Assembly (NCBI RefSeq): GCF_012641475.1 | Contig: NZ_JABAIL010000001.1 | Location: 558,001-622,000 of the forward strand | Length of the DNA: 64,000 nucleotides | Reading direction: 5' to 3' | Origin: Flammeovirga agarivorans | GTDB taxonomy: Bacteria; Bacteroidota; Bacteroidia; Cytophagales; Flammeovirgaceae | Shown: positions 36,445 through 44,762 of the stretch, one piece after another | How the letters are laid out: the number at the start of each line of letters is the position of its first letter | How positions within the stretch are numbered: the stretch's first letter is position 1 | Notes under the pieces: generated by a model | Database searches by the model: none | Told to the model about the DNA's origin: nothing | Seen by the model: only the letters and a program-made list of their open reading frames with translations | Made by a program: the position numbers and the translations under genes

Positions 36445-37206
36445 TTATCTAACTCTTTTCATATTTTGTTGAGTGAAGAAATTCTCGTTGATCTTCTGAT
36501 TGTATTTAGCTTCATTGTAGATCATCACAGTTTTCTTACCTTCTTCATCAGCGGGTACCATTTCCATTCTTGTAGGCATTGTTCTACCTCCCATTTCTTT
36601 CACATCAAAGCAGTTCAAAGTATTGACTAAGTACATATCTTCATCATAATTTTCTACTTTGATTTGGTTGTAAATGCCATCAGTTGTTACCCAGACTAAT
36701 ACCTTACCCCAAACAACAGCTGCATCTTCATGTGGAATCATTTCTATTTTATAGCACTCAAGCCCATGAACTGTTTCTTTACCTAGTAATTTATGGCTGT
36801 AGTCTTTTACAACAGAAGCTCCTTTCATTAAATCATCATTGGTAAAGTCGGAGCCCATCCAAGCTTGAGACATCATAGAGGGGGAAATCTTAATAGTACG
36901 TTCAATACTTGGTGTCCATGACCACATTTCTTTGTAACGTTTTAATGATGAGGAACCTTTGTCTTTTGCAGGAGAAGTGACTAATACTAAGAAAAAGTCA
37001 TCTGTACCTTTAGACCATGATTTCATCTGCATGGTTCTTGTCCAATCCGGTCGGATAACTTTCATGGTCATATTGATATAGCTACTTTGTCCTCTCTGTT
37101 GCTCTTGCATTTTTGCAATAATCTCTGAAGCAGTTTCTTGTGCTACAATGGGGAAGGATACAAGGTAAAATACTAGGGTTATTAATGCTGATGTTAAACG
37201 TTTCAT
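36445..37206 (-). CDS. LolA-like outer-membrane lipoprotein-sorting protein
   Basis: 253 residues. A signal peptide (1-22, ending IVAQ) precedes a periplasmic beta-barrel-like half-shell of the LolA_like type. Hallmarks seen are 'SSYINMTMKVIRPDWTRTM', 'MWSWTPSIERTIKISPSMM', 'GSDFTNDDL' and a tail 'INENFFTQQNMKRVR'. Such proteins carry a hydrophobic chain in an open cavity. It is encoded between a TetR regulator (2 bases upstream) and the LolCDE-like ABC genes. This suggests a dedicated shuttle for that transporter, separate from the housekeeping LolA. The cargo is unknown. Confidence 0.85.
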   Translation of the reverse strand: MKRLTSALITLVFYLVSFPIVAQETASEIIAKMQEQQRGQSSYINMTMKVIRPDWTRTMQMKSWSKGTDDFFLVLVTSPAKDKGSSSLKRYKEMWSWTPSIERTIKISPSMMSQAWMGSDFTNDDLMKGASVVKDYSHKLLGKETVHGLECYKIEMIPHEDAAVVWGKVLVWVTTDGIYNQIKVENYDEDMYLVNTLNCFDVKEMGGRTMPTRMEMVPADEEGKKTVMIYNEAKYNQKINENFFTQQNMKRVR

Positions 37207-37208
37207 AA

Positions 37209-37811
37209 TTATTTAGTGGTGATTGATTTATATATTTGATCGTAAATTATTTCTAGTTTTTGATTTGGAGAATCATAGATGTTGGCAGAAGATAATAAGC
37301 CATGTCCTTCTGTACATGTTGTTATTAATAGTGCTGTGTTTTCTGGATCGACATCCTCTCTGATAATTCCTCTCTCTATTTCTTTTTTGATACAGTCACT
37401 AAGCTTTTGTTTGAATTTTTTAAAGTAATTCCTTGACATAGAGAGGATTTTCTCATCATTTCTGATAGAATAAAGCATATTGAGATACATTTCGAAGAAA
37501 TTGTCATTCCCTTCATTTATCCTTTTGATTGCTTCATCGAACTGTTGTAAAATCATTGATAATGCATCTTTTAAGGACATGTCTTGTATGGGTAGTTTTA
37601 CAACATTGTTAGACATGTCTTCCCAATAATAATGGATGCAAGTTGAGGTGAGCTCCTTCTTGTCTTTGAAATGATGGTAAAATGCACCTTTTGATAATCC
37701 CGAAGCTTTAATGACTTCATTAAGAGATACTTTGTTAAGTCCTTTTTCTTCAAAAAGCTGTAGGGCTACAGTAATTATATGTGTTTTAGTGTCTTTTTCC
37801 ATAGATAACAT
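37209..37811 (-). CDS. TetR-family transcriptional regulator
   Basis: 200 residues from ATG 37811 (an in-frame ATG at 37802 gives a form three residues shorter). The N-terminal TetR DNA-binding domain shows 'NKVSLNEVIKASGLSKGAFYHHFKDKKEL' (about 25-53) with its helix-turn-helix; the rest is the usual all-helical ligand and dimer domain. It is the first gene of the transport operon, with only 2 bases to the LolA-like gene. A dyad typical of TetR operators lies 8 bases upstream of its start, pointing to autoregulation of the whole operon, probably relieved by a lipophilic ligand. Confidence 0.92.
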   Translation of the reverse strand: MLSMEKDTKTHIITVALQLFEEKGLNKVSLNEVIKASGLSKGAFYHHFKDKKELTSTCIHYYWEDMSNNVVKLPIQDMSLKDALSMILQQFDEAIKRINEGNDNFFEMYLNMLYSIRNDEKILSMSRNYFKKFKQKLSDCIKKEIERGIIREDVDPENTALLITTCTEGHGLLSSANIYDSPNQKLEIIYDQIYKSITTK

Positions 37812-37818
37812 TCAATAG

Positions 37819-37866
37819 ACCGACTGGTCGGTATGTGAATGTAATAATATATTTTTTTAGAACAAA
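37819..37866 (-). promoter_or_regulatory. Promoter and TetR-type operator of the transport operon
   Basis: On the minus strand TTTG (37866-37863), 19 bases, TACATTCA (6 of 8 to TAnnTTTG), then the dyad ACCGAC-TG-GTCGGT (37819-37832) where transcription should begin. A further CATTCA / TGAATG repeat flanks it (37809-37814 and 37836-37841), shifted by one base. The left copy overlaps the start codon. Confidence 0.7.
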
Positions 37867-37878
37867 ATCTTGTAAATA

Positions 37879-37914
37879 AAAAAGCCACTTCCTTTTCAAG
37901 AAGTGGCTTTTTTA
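37879..37914. terminator. Bidirectional-looking terminator
   Basis: Stem AAAAAAGCCACTTC / GAAGTGGCTTTTTT with an 8-base loop. It terminates the minus-strand gene at 37933 before the TetR promoter. Confidence 0.85.
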
Positions 37915-37932
37915 ATCAGAATATGATACTTA

Positions 37933-39027
37933 TTAATTAAAAACTGGTACTGGCTCAGCTTTTAAAGATTCTGTATTAAAGTTGTTGATGATACTACCAT
38001 CCTTACGAATAGTAATGTGATCTTTAGTACAATTCACTTTGTATTCGTGTTTTTCTATTTGGATAGTGAAGTTATTATCATCTAATGCTTTGAAAGTATA
38101 GCCTTTATCTGATTTGAATTCAGATAATAGAACATCTTTATAGTAGATACCTACCCACTTTTTGTTGTGAGGTTTTACTTTAATATCATGCTCATCTCTG
38201 AAGTTCTTAAGTGCATACTTTTTAGTATCATGTGATTGGAAGTACTTAGGGTCAATCTTAAATAAGTATTCACCGTCAAATGCCCAATCATGACCTTTCT
38301 TAATATCGTTTAGGTGAAGCCAAGAGTAATAATCATTCTTGATCGTATACTCCTCTTCTAATAGCTGAGCTTCTTTAATAATTTCACTTGTTAAATCGTC
38401 TCTAGACTTAATATCCTCAACGTTAGACATGCTGTGTTTGTAGTGGTTATACACTAAAAACTCTTCATATACAGTCATTTTGAATGTATTTGATTCAGCT
38501 TCTCCTTCTTCATCTTCTTCAACTACAGTAGTTGTTTCTTCGATTTTTACACCTCTTTCGTCCACAGGTACCACTTCGATAACATCTGGTTCTTCTTCAG
38601 GCTCAGGAGGAGTAATAGGTTGTTGGTCTACAACTACAACTTCCTCTTCTTTAGGTTCTGCTTCTTTAGCTCTAGCAACTCTTCTATCAAAAATTACAGG
38701 GTTTGTGTATTGAATATGTCGTAAAGTAACAGAAGAAAGAATTACGTTATCTTGTTTTACAGCAATATATCCTTTGTCTCCAGGTTGGTAGGGTAATTCT
38801 ATAACATCACTTCTTTTATTAATATCAAAAGCAGTTCTATTGTTGTTGATGAAACTTACCAATTCAAGATTGTCGGTATTGGTAATGTTATCTACAAAAG
38901 CGTAATATTTGTTGTCTTGTTCTTTGATTAAAATAACACCATCCCATTCTTTAGAGCTGGAGTGAAATGCAAATGAAGACAAGAGTATTAGGCCTGTTAG
39001 TAGATTAATATACTTTTTGTAGTTCAT
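37933..39027 (-). CDS. Secreted protein of an unrecognised family (paralogue 2)
   Basis: 364 residues. A signal-like hydrophobic N-terminus (about 8-22) leads to an N-terminal domain opening 'WDGVILIKEQDN'. A Glu/Pro/Val-rich low-complexity linker (about 118-180) follows, then a C-terminal domain with 'DYYSWLHLNDIKKGHDWAFDGEYLFKI' and 'KPHNKKWVGIYYKDVLLSEFKS'. The same motifs recur in the next upstream gene (39165-40355), so the two are tandem duplicates with a diverged middle. No catalytic motif was recognised. Confidence 0.6.
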   Translation of the reverse strand: MNYKKYINLLTGLILLSSFAFHSSSKEWDGVILIKEQDNKYYAFVDNITNTDNLELVSFINNNRTAFDINKRSDVIELPYQPGDKGYIAVKQDNVILSSVTLRHIQYTNPVIFDRRVARAKEAEPKEEEVVVVDQQPITPPEPEEEPDVIEVVPVDERGVKIEETTTVVEEDEEGEAESNTFKMTVYEEFLVYNHYKHSMSNVEDIKSRDDLTSEIIKEAQLLEEEYTIKNDYYSWLHLNDIKKGHDWAFDGEYLFKIDPKYFQSHDTKKYALKNFRDEHDIKVKPHNKKWVGIYYKDVLLSEFKSDKGYTFKALDDNNFTIQIEKHEYKVNCTKDHITIRKDGSIINNFNTESLKAEPVPVFN

Positions 39028-39100
39028 TTTTGTATTTAGTAATTCAAATTGAATGAAATCTTTAAAGAATAAATAGTTTTACTGTTTAAAAAGTTAAAAA

Positions 39101-39108
39101 CAAAAGTA
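39101..39108 (-). promoter_or_regulatory. -7 element upstream of the gene at 37933
   Basis: TACTTTTG on the minus strand (perfect TAnnTTTG), 74 bases upstream of the ATG at 39027. The -33 partner was not clear. Confidence 0.4.
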
Positions 39109-39164
39109 ATTAAAAAAAATAGATATTCAGTTATTTTACCTTTGTGCAAAGTAAAAATAAAGAT

Positions 39165-40355
39165 CTAATGTTGGTAATAAAACTGATTCTCAGTTTTTAT
39201 TGTCTTTTTATTAATTTTATGTAAAAGTTTCTCATTTTCTTTTACTATTAGATATTTATTATCTGAATATAAGGTGTATATATGCTCTCCAGTCTTGATT
39301 TTAAGCATATTGTCATTTCTCATTTGAATTGAATATGAGCTATTTGATTTAAAAGCAATGATCTCATGGTCTTCGAAATAGATTCCCAAAAGCTTTTTAC
39401 TATGAGGTTTAATAAAGATTTTTTCATGTTTAAGAAAGTCAGTAACTGATGCTTCATCTTTGTATTTAATCCTGAAATAATTCTCTTTTATTTCAAATAA
39501 ATACTCCCCGTCAAAGGCGTATTCAAGCTTTTTTCTTTTGTGCTCAAGATGTAACCAACTATTGTGATCTTTCACCACATAATACTCTCCATCAAACATT
39601 TTGGCATCTTTTTTTAGAGATACCCCTTCTCTTGTAGGTTGTTTATTGTTCTTGTAGCTTGGGTAAAGTGAACTTTGAATAATCATTTCAAATTTAGAAA
39701 TATTACTCTGTTTTTTCATTTTCTTAGCTCCTCTTGTAGCATAAAGCTTTGTTTCATCTTCATCAAGTATCTCAGTAGTAGATGATGCATACACAGCATT
39801 TGATCGTTTTAACTTTTTGCCAACGGGTTCTCTATCTTCTTTCAATGAGAAGCCTTGATTTGCCTTCGAGGCAAGCATAATATCTTCAGCTTCACTTCTT
39901 CTTGCTATCTGCTTGTAGGGTATTGTAGAATATTTTCGGGAAGTGAAAATGTGACCAGATTTTTTATCCATTGAATTCATGATGGTCACCCTTGCTGATA
40001 AATAATATTTATTGGCCGACATGATATCATGTAATTTTACAGAAGAGACAATAAAACCAAGTTTTTTTACCATGATAAAGCCCGAGGCTTCTTTATCTTC
40101 TGTTATAGTTACGGTTAATGTTCTGCCATAATCTCTTACAGAATGTTTTATTGTTTTACCATTAATATTGGCTAAAATAATAAGATCATCTATTTGTTCT
40201 GTTTTATCTATAAAAGCAGTGATTTGATTATCAGTTTTATTTGCCAATAATATTCCATCCCAAAAAGGACTTTTGGGGTTGACAGCTTTGACGTTAATGG
40301 ATATAAGTAGTAACTGTGTTAATAGTAATATCTTTAATTGAATAGGTCTTTTCAT
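39165..40355 (-). CDS. Secreted protein of an unrecognised family (paralogue 1)
   Basis: 396 residues. Signal peptide about 1-24 (LLLISINVKA). It shares with its neighbour the N-terminal 'WDGILLANKTDN', the 'DHNSWLHLEHKRKKLEYAFDGEYLFEI' segment and 'KPHSKKLLGIYFEDHEIIAFKS'. Its central part is Lys/Arg-rich rather than acidic, so the pair differ mainly in linker charge. It starts about 150 bases after the plsC terminator and has its own promoter region; a 137-base gap separates it from paralogue 2. Confidence 0.6.
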   Translation of the reverse strand: MKRPIQLKILLLTQLLLISINVKAVNPKSPFWDGILLANKTDNQITAFIDKTEQIDDLIILANINGKTIKHSVRDYGRTLTVTITEDKEASGFIMVKKLGFIVSSVKLHDIMSANKYYLSARVTIMNSMDKKSGHIFTSRKYSTIPYKQIARRSEAEDIMLASKANQGFSLKEDREPVGKKLKRSNAVYASSTTEILDEDETKLYATRGAKKMKKQSNISKFEMIIQSSLYPSYKNNKQPTREGVSLKKDAKMFDGEYYVVKDHNSWLHLEHKRKKLEYAFDGEYLFEIKENYFRIKYKDEASVTDFLKHEKIFIKPHSKKLLGIYFEDHEIIAFKSNSSYSIQMRNDNMLKIKTGEHIYTLYSDNKYLIVKENEKLLHKINKKTIKTENQFYYQH

Positions 40356-40507
40356 TAGGTAAGAATCTCATTTATAGTACTTTATTAACGTGTGTTGGGT
40401 GAATTTTATTTCAAGATTGAATCGTTTTGTTAGTTACTCACAAGTTTATGTCTGAATAGTTATATAATGCTAGGTTTTAAGGAGGATCATTTTATGGTGT
40501 AAGAAAA

Positions 40508-40540
40508 AAGGACTACTTGATATTATTACAAGTAATCCTT
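40508..40540 (-). terminator. Terminator downstream of plsC
   Basis: A 12-bp stem with one C-A mismatch (AAGGACTACTTG / CAAGTAATCCTT) and a 9-base loop, followed on the minus strand by CTTTTTTC. Confidence 0.75.
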
Positions 40541-40562
40541 TCAATATTATAATTTTAAAGAT

Positions 40563-41420
40563 CTATGCTGGATTAACGTTATCGAAGTTTGGCTTATCTC
40601 CAGGATTTTGTCCAATTTCATTAGTGATGATATCAACAATTTCTTGTACTGAAGCCTCTTGTGGAAACTGAATTGGCTGTTTGATTTTTACTTTCAATTT
40701 AGTGCCACGCTTCTTGAATAATAATCCTTTCTTATCAAATGCTCTTCTAAAGCCATCAATCACTATTGGTACTACAATAGGGTTGTAACTTTTAATGATA
40801 TTACCTGTACCTTTTCTTACTGGAGCATATGGACTAGTTGTACCTTGTGGGAAAGTAACTAACCACCCTTGATCTAATGCCTTCTTAATTTTAAGCGGAG
40901 CATTAATATCTGCAGATCTTTTAACGTCTTTACCTTGTGCTCTCCAAGAACGTTTAACAGTTACGGCACCAGCTAAAGAGAAAATCTTTGGAATAATACC
41001 GCTTTGTTTCATTGTTTCTTCCGCTGCAACATAATATGTATTCACTCTTGGACTTAACATATAAATAGGGAGAGGTGCTACACCTTTTTTAAAACCCCAC
41101 TTTGCACTTGCGAAAATATGGTAGAAAGAAATAACGTCTGTATAATATGTTTGATGGTTGGAAACAAAAAGAACATTATTTTTAGGTAAGTCTTTTAATA
41201 TTTCCATTCCTTCAACTTCTAAGTTGTTATGTAACTTAAGTCTTGGGTAAGTTAATGCTGCTAGTGTACCAATAAGCATTCTCTTTAAGAAAATGACATT
41301 ACCAAAATTATCACGTCTTATTAATTGAAATTTTTTCTTTTTATTGGTATCCTGACTACTCGCTTCATCAAATACTTCTGTTATCTTCTTTGGATCTTTA
41401 CTATTTTCTTTCATTATCAA
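40563..41420 (-). CDS. plsC: 1-acyl-sn-glycerol-3-phosphate acyltransferase-like protein
   Basis: 285 residues, soluble or peripheral, in the PlsC superfamily that acylates lysophosphatidate or related lipids. Motif I is VSNHQTYYTD, with five residues between His89 and Asp95 where classical enzymes have four (HX4D). Motif III reads FPQGTTS in place of FPEGTRS. Both departures are known to me from Bacteroidota lysophospholipid acyltransferases, so the enzyme is probably active, but the precise acyl acceptor is uncertain. The extended Lys-rich N-terminus (about 1-36) is not part of the catalytic domain. Confidence 0.78.
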   Translation of the reverse strand: MIMKENSKDPKKITEVFDEASSQDTNKKKKFQLIRRDNFGNVIFLKRMLIGTLAALTYPRLKLHNNLEVEGMEILKDLPKNNVLFVSNHQTYYTDVISFYHIFASAKWGFKKGVAPLPIYMLSPRVNTYYVAAEETMKQSGIIPKIFSLAGAVTVKRSWRAQGKDVKRSADINAPLKIKKALDQGWLVTFPQGTTSPYAPVRKGTGNIIKSYNPIVVPIVIDGFRRAFDKKGLLFKKRGTKLKVKIKQPIQFPQEASVQEIVDIITNEIGQNPGDKPNFDNVNPA

Positions 41421-41816
41421 TATTATATATCTACCTGATAGTGTTGCTATTCAGACAGTGTTCTATTACATATACTCTATTTTTAAACGACTAGTTTAAA
41501 AGTTTAATAAAATTAGGATGAACACAAAAATACAAAATATTCTTCCGAAAGAAGTGTAATTATAATATAACTTTTCTGTGATTTTGTTAAGAGCTATATA
41601 ATGCTCTCTATTGCAGAAGAGGTTATTCATTTATTTTCACGGAGAAATCTTAAGAATTATTTATTTTTGCAAAAATGTCACTTTTGCTACTGAAAAAGGC
41701 TTGTTTAAACTCTTTAAGGATTAAAGTTCAATGTTTTAGTAGATAAATGTTTGTCTATTCTAAAAAATAAAGTTACATTTGCAGGCATTTCGAGGGAAAT
41801 TATAATCGAAGACACA
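41421..41816. other. Divergent intergenic region plsC / rplU
   Basis: About 400 bases. On the minus strand a perfect -7 element TATTTTTG lies at 41525-41532 and could serve plsC. On the plus strand another perfect -7, TATTTTTG, lies at 41662-41669, and the full rplU promoter lies at 41750-41781. No ORF of note. Confidence 0.5.
41750..41781 (+). promoter_or_regulatory. Promoter of rplU-rpmA
   Basis: TTTG (41750-41753), exactly 20 bases, TACATTTG (41774-41781), a perfect Bacteroidota sigma-A promoter. The transcript would start near 41788 with a leader of about 29 bases. It also shows that an ATG-like extension to 41751 is not translated. Confidence 0.82.
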
Positions 41817-42128
41817 ATGTACGCAATTGTAGAAATAGCAGGTCAGCAATTCAAAGTTGAAGAAAATAAATACATCTACACGCATAAATTAAACTCTGAA
41901 GAGGGTGCTGCGGTAGAATTTGATAAAGTTCTTCTAGTTGATAACGCTGACAACGTATCAGTAGGAGCACCAACTGTAGAAGGTGCAAAAGTGACAGGTA
42001 AAGTACTTGGTCACGTGAAAGGCGAAAAAGTTATCGTCTTCAAAAAGAAGAGAAGAAAAGGATACAGAGTGAAGAACGGTCATAGACAACACTTCACAAA
42101 GGTTCTTATCGAAGGTATCTCTAACTAA
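41817..42128 (+). CDS. rplU: 50S ribosomal protein L21
   Basis: 103 residues from the ATG at 41817 ([16 protein letters not shown]), the length of bacterial L21. An in-frame upstream start would overlap the promoter and is rejected. The C-terminal '[23 protein letters not shown]' is the conserved rRNA-binding segment. It is followed 37 bases later by rpmA, the usual bacterial pairing. Confidence 0.97.
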   Translation: MYAIVEIAGQQFKVEENKYIYTHKLNSEEGAAVEFDKVLLVDNADNVSVGAPTVEGAKVTGKVLGHVKGEKVIVFKKKRRKGYRVKNGHRQHFTKVLIEGISN

Positions 42129-42165
42129 TTGATTTTAGAAATCGAATCCATAACGATAAAAAGAC

Positions 42166-42426
42166 ATGGCACACAAGAAAGGAGCGGGTAGCTCGAGAAA
42201 CGGTAGAGAGTCGGAAAGTAAACGACTTGGTGTGAAAATTTTCGGTGGATCAGCAGCTAAAGCTGGTAATATCCTTGTTAGACAACGTGGTACTACTCAC
42301 CACCCAGGTCAAAACGTAGGTATGGGAAAAGATCACACGTTATTTGCCCTAGTTGATGGAACTGTTGAGTTCAAAAAGAAAAGACTAGGTAGATCTTATA
42401 TTTCAGTAGTTCCAACTGCTGAGTAA
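42166..42426 (+). CDS. rpmA: 50S ribosomal protein L27
   Basis: 86 residues. The N-terminus [20 protein letters not shown] is the conserved tail that reaches the peptidyl-transferase centre; it begins directly with MAHKKG, so there is no cleavable extension as in Firmicutes. '[22 protein letters not shown]' is the core. It is the second gene of the rplU-rpmA operon and is followed by a terminator. Confidence 0.98.
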   Translation: MAHKKGAGSSRNGRESESKRLGVKIFGGSAAKAGNILVRQRGTTHHPGQNVGMGKDHTLFALVDGTVEFKKKRLGRSYISVVPTAE

Positions 42427-42449
42427 TATTCAAGGTCGATTATATTAAG

Positions 42450-42488
42450 AGGTTCAAACCTATCACTTAGGTTTGGGCCTTTTTTTGT
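42450..42488 (+). terminator. Terminator of the rplU-rpmA operon
   Basis: A 13-bp stem with two G-U pairs (AGGTTCAAACCTA / TAGGTTTGGGCCT), a 5-base loop and a run of seven T residues. Confidence 0.85.
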
Positions 42489-42659
42489 CTGATTAAAAGT
42501 TTAAGATTCTTAAAAAGAATAATTGTGTTAAAGTACTGGGGATTTTGTAATTATTTTTATCTAATTATTGTTACAATTCTACCTAATTAAGTGCAAATAC
42601 TTTACTTTCGCACAAAGTTTTTGAGTATCTTTAAGGTCTGAATTATTTTTTCGCAATAG

Positions 42660-44738
42660 ATGGGAAAGGATTGTGTAACAGTTTGGCGAGAATGCCTAGA
42701 TATTATTAAAGGAGAGATCTCTGCACAGAGTTTTCATACGTGGTTTGTTCCAATCAAACCCGTTAAACTGGAGCATAATGTCTTAACTATTGCGGTGCCT
42801 AGCCCTTTTTTCTACGAGTGGCTAGAAGAATACTATGTTCATGTCCTTAAAAAGGCAATTGATGCTGTACTAGGGCCACAAGGTAAGCTAGAATATTCTA
42901 TTATGATGACTAGAAGACCTAAGAATGCTCCTTTCACATTACAGAGAGGAAATCAGCCTCAGCAAGAAAGAAACTTTTTTGATCAACAATACGGTAATTC
43001 GAATCAAGGACAAGGAAATTATACTCCACCTCCTGCACCGAATACAGGTATGGATCAACAGGATAATTACATGGGAAATAATAATCAACAATTTCCTCAG
43101 TATAATACACCTTCTCAACAACAAGACGGTGGACAAAATCCCTTTCAGCAACAGTCGCAGCAGCAACAGCCACAACAACCTCAACAGCGTCCGGTAAACC
43201 CCAACCCTTACGCTAAAGAGAACAGAGAAGGAAATAGACCAAACTTCGGACAACAAGAAAATAGACCACCTCAGAACCCTTCAAATGATCAAAACGAATT
43301 TGGAGCGTCTGATCCTTATTTTCAACAATCCAATTTTGATCAGCAACAACAATACAATAGAGGAAATCAAAATCCTCCACAGCAAGGTCAAAATCCATGG
43401 TCAAATCAAAACCCTTCTTTAAACCAAGACAGTAATCCTACTCCGCCTCCGCAGGAACCAAGAGTTAATCCTTCTCAAAATGAGAACCTAGGCGGTGGAC
43501 AGAGAAATTCATATCAAAACCCTCCTCAATACAGAAAGAGTAATTCTAATGAATTGCCTCAGTATAGAAATTCTCAACAGAGAAGACAAGAGGAGCAAAA
43601 GCAACAACCACAGCAACCTTCATATCCTTCACATCAAGGAACGAATATGGATGGTTTTGTGGATCATTTCAGGGTACCTCAAGCACAAGAAAGTAGCTAT
43701 AGAGAATCTTTCTTGAATCCTACGTATACATTTGAAACTTTTATAGAGGGAGATTGTAATCGTTTGGCAAGGTCTGCAGGTATCGCTATTGCTAGAAAAC
43801 CAGGCGCTACAGCTTTTAACCCTTTGGTCGTTTATGGTGGTGTTGGTTTAGGTAAAACTCACCTTGCACAGGCAGTAGGTAATGAAGTGAAATTGAGTGA
43901 CCCTTCTAAGTTTGTGTTGTATGTGTCTTCGGAACAGTTTACAACTCAATTTATTGAGGCATTAAAGAATAATAACGTTCAACAATTCACCAACTACTAT
44001 TTACAAGTAGATGTGTTGATTGTTGATGATATTCAATTCCTTGCTAAGAAAGAAAAAACTCAAGAAAACTTCTTCCATATCTTCAACCGTTTACATCAAA
44101 ATGGTAAACAGATAATCATGACATCTGATAGACCTCCAAGAAGCTTAGAAGGTTTAACAGACAGATTATTATCTCGTTTTAAATGGGGGTTAACGGCAGA
44201 TATTCAGAAGCCTGATTTTGAAACTAGAGTAGCTATTGTAAAGCAAAAACTAATGTCTGAAGGAGTAAATGTTCCTGATGATGTAGTAGAGTACTTATCT
44301 TATAATATCGATTCGAACATTAGAGAGTTGGAAGGTACTTTGGTATCGTTAGTAGCCAACGCTTCGTTAATGCAAAGAGAAGTCGATTTAGATATGGCTA
44401 AGAATGCTTTATTGAATATTGTAAGAAATACTGAAAAAGAGATCACAATTGAATTTATTCAACAGATTGTATCAGAGTATTTTGGTATTTCAGTGGATGA
44501 ATTAAAGTCTAAGACTCGTAAGAAGGATATTGCTCAAGCAAGACAAATTGCGATGTATTTCTCTAAGGAGTATACAAAAGAGCCATTGAAATCGATAGGT
44601 AACCAATTTGGAGGTCGTGATCATAGTACAGTAGTTCATGCAAGTAAAGCAGTAACAAAACGAACAGCTTCCGATGCACTTTATAATAGAATTCTAGAAG
44701 AACTTCTAGACCAGATGAATATAAAGAGTAAAGGCTAA
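42660..44738 (+). CDS. dnaA: Chromosomal replication initiator DnaA with very long linker
   Basis: 692 residues, compared with about 450-475 in most bacteria. Domain I (1-85) is normal. Domain II (about 90-350) is a huge Gln/Asn/Pro-rich disordered linker. Domain III is the AAA+ core with Walker A GGVGLGKTH (393-401), Walker B VLIVDDIQFL and sensor regions. Domain IV ends with the DNA-binding signature GGRDHSTVVHA. The protein opens the origin for replication. It follows rpmA and is followed 24 bases later by a large membrane protein gene; dnaN, recF and gyrB are not near, and I saw no cluster of DnaA boxes upstream, so the origin need not be here. Confidence 0.95.
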   Translation: MGKDCVTVWRECLDIIKGEISAQSFHTWFVPIKPVKLEHNVLTIAVPSPFFYEWLEEYYVHVLKKAIDAVLGPQGKLEYSIMMTRRPKNAPFTLQRGNQPQQERNFFDQQYGNSNQGQGNYTPPPAPNTGMDQQDNYMGNNNQQFPQYNTPSQQQDGGQNPFQQQSQQQQPQQPQQRPVNPNPYAKENREGNRPNFGQQENRPPQNPSNDQNEFGASDPYFQQSNFDQQQQYNRGNQNPPQQGQNPWSNQNPSLNQDSNPTPPPQEPRVNPSQNENLGGGQRNSYQNPPQYRKSNSNELPQYRNSQQRRQEEQKQQPQQPSYPSHQGTNMDGFVDHFRVPQAQESSYRESFLNPTYTFETFIEGDCNRLARSAGIAIARKPGATAFNPLVVYGGVGLGKTHLAQAVGNEVKLSDPSKFVLYVSSEQFTTQFIEALKNNNVQQFTNYYLQVDVLIVDDIQFLAKKEKTQENFFHIFNRLHQNGKQIIMTSDRPPRSLEGLTDRLLSRFKWGLTADIQKPDFETRVAIVKQKLMSEGVNVPDDVVEYLSYNIDSNIRELEGTLVSLVANASLMQREVDLDMAKNALLNIVRNTEKEITIEFIQQIVSEYFGISVDELKSKTRKKDIAQARQIAMYFSKEYTKEPLKSIGNQFGGRDHSTVVHASKAVTKRTASDALYNRILEELLDQMNIKSKG
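42927..43706 (+). repeat. Low-complexity Q/N/P-coding tract inside dnaA
   Basis: About 260 codons dominated by CAA/CAG, AAT/AAC and CC-rich triplets. This keeps several other frames open on both strands, which explains the spurious ORFs there. Peptide style: runs such as NPFQQQSQQQQPQQPQQ. Repetition is loose and has no fixed period. Confidence 0.7.
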
Positions 44739-44762
44739 ACGTAACGATATACATAAGAATAC

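Noticed and set aside
11686-37206. A possible second copy of one transporter (two LolD/MacB ATPases in the window)
   Set aside because: The two ATPases differ in signature motif, permease architecture (one fused double-FtsX versus two half-size permeases) and gene partners, so they are distinct systems and not a duplication.
41751-41816. N-terminal extension of L21 by 22 codons
   Set aside because: It overlaps the promoter -33/-7 elements and precedes the predicted transcription start; the L21 family begins at MYAIVE.
42925-43716. Several open frames on both strands within dnaA
   Set aside because: They arise from the Q/N/P-rich codon composition of the linker and encode low-complexity peptides; no independent support.
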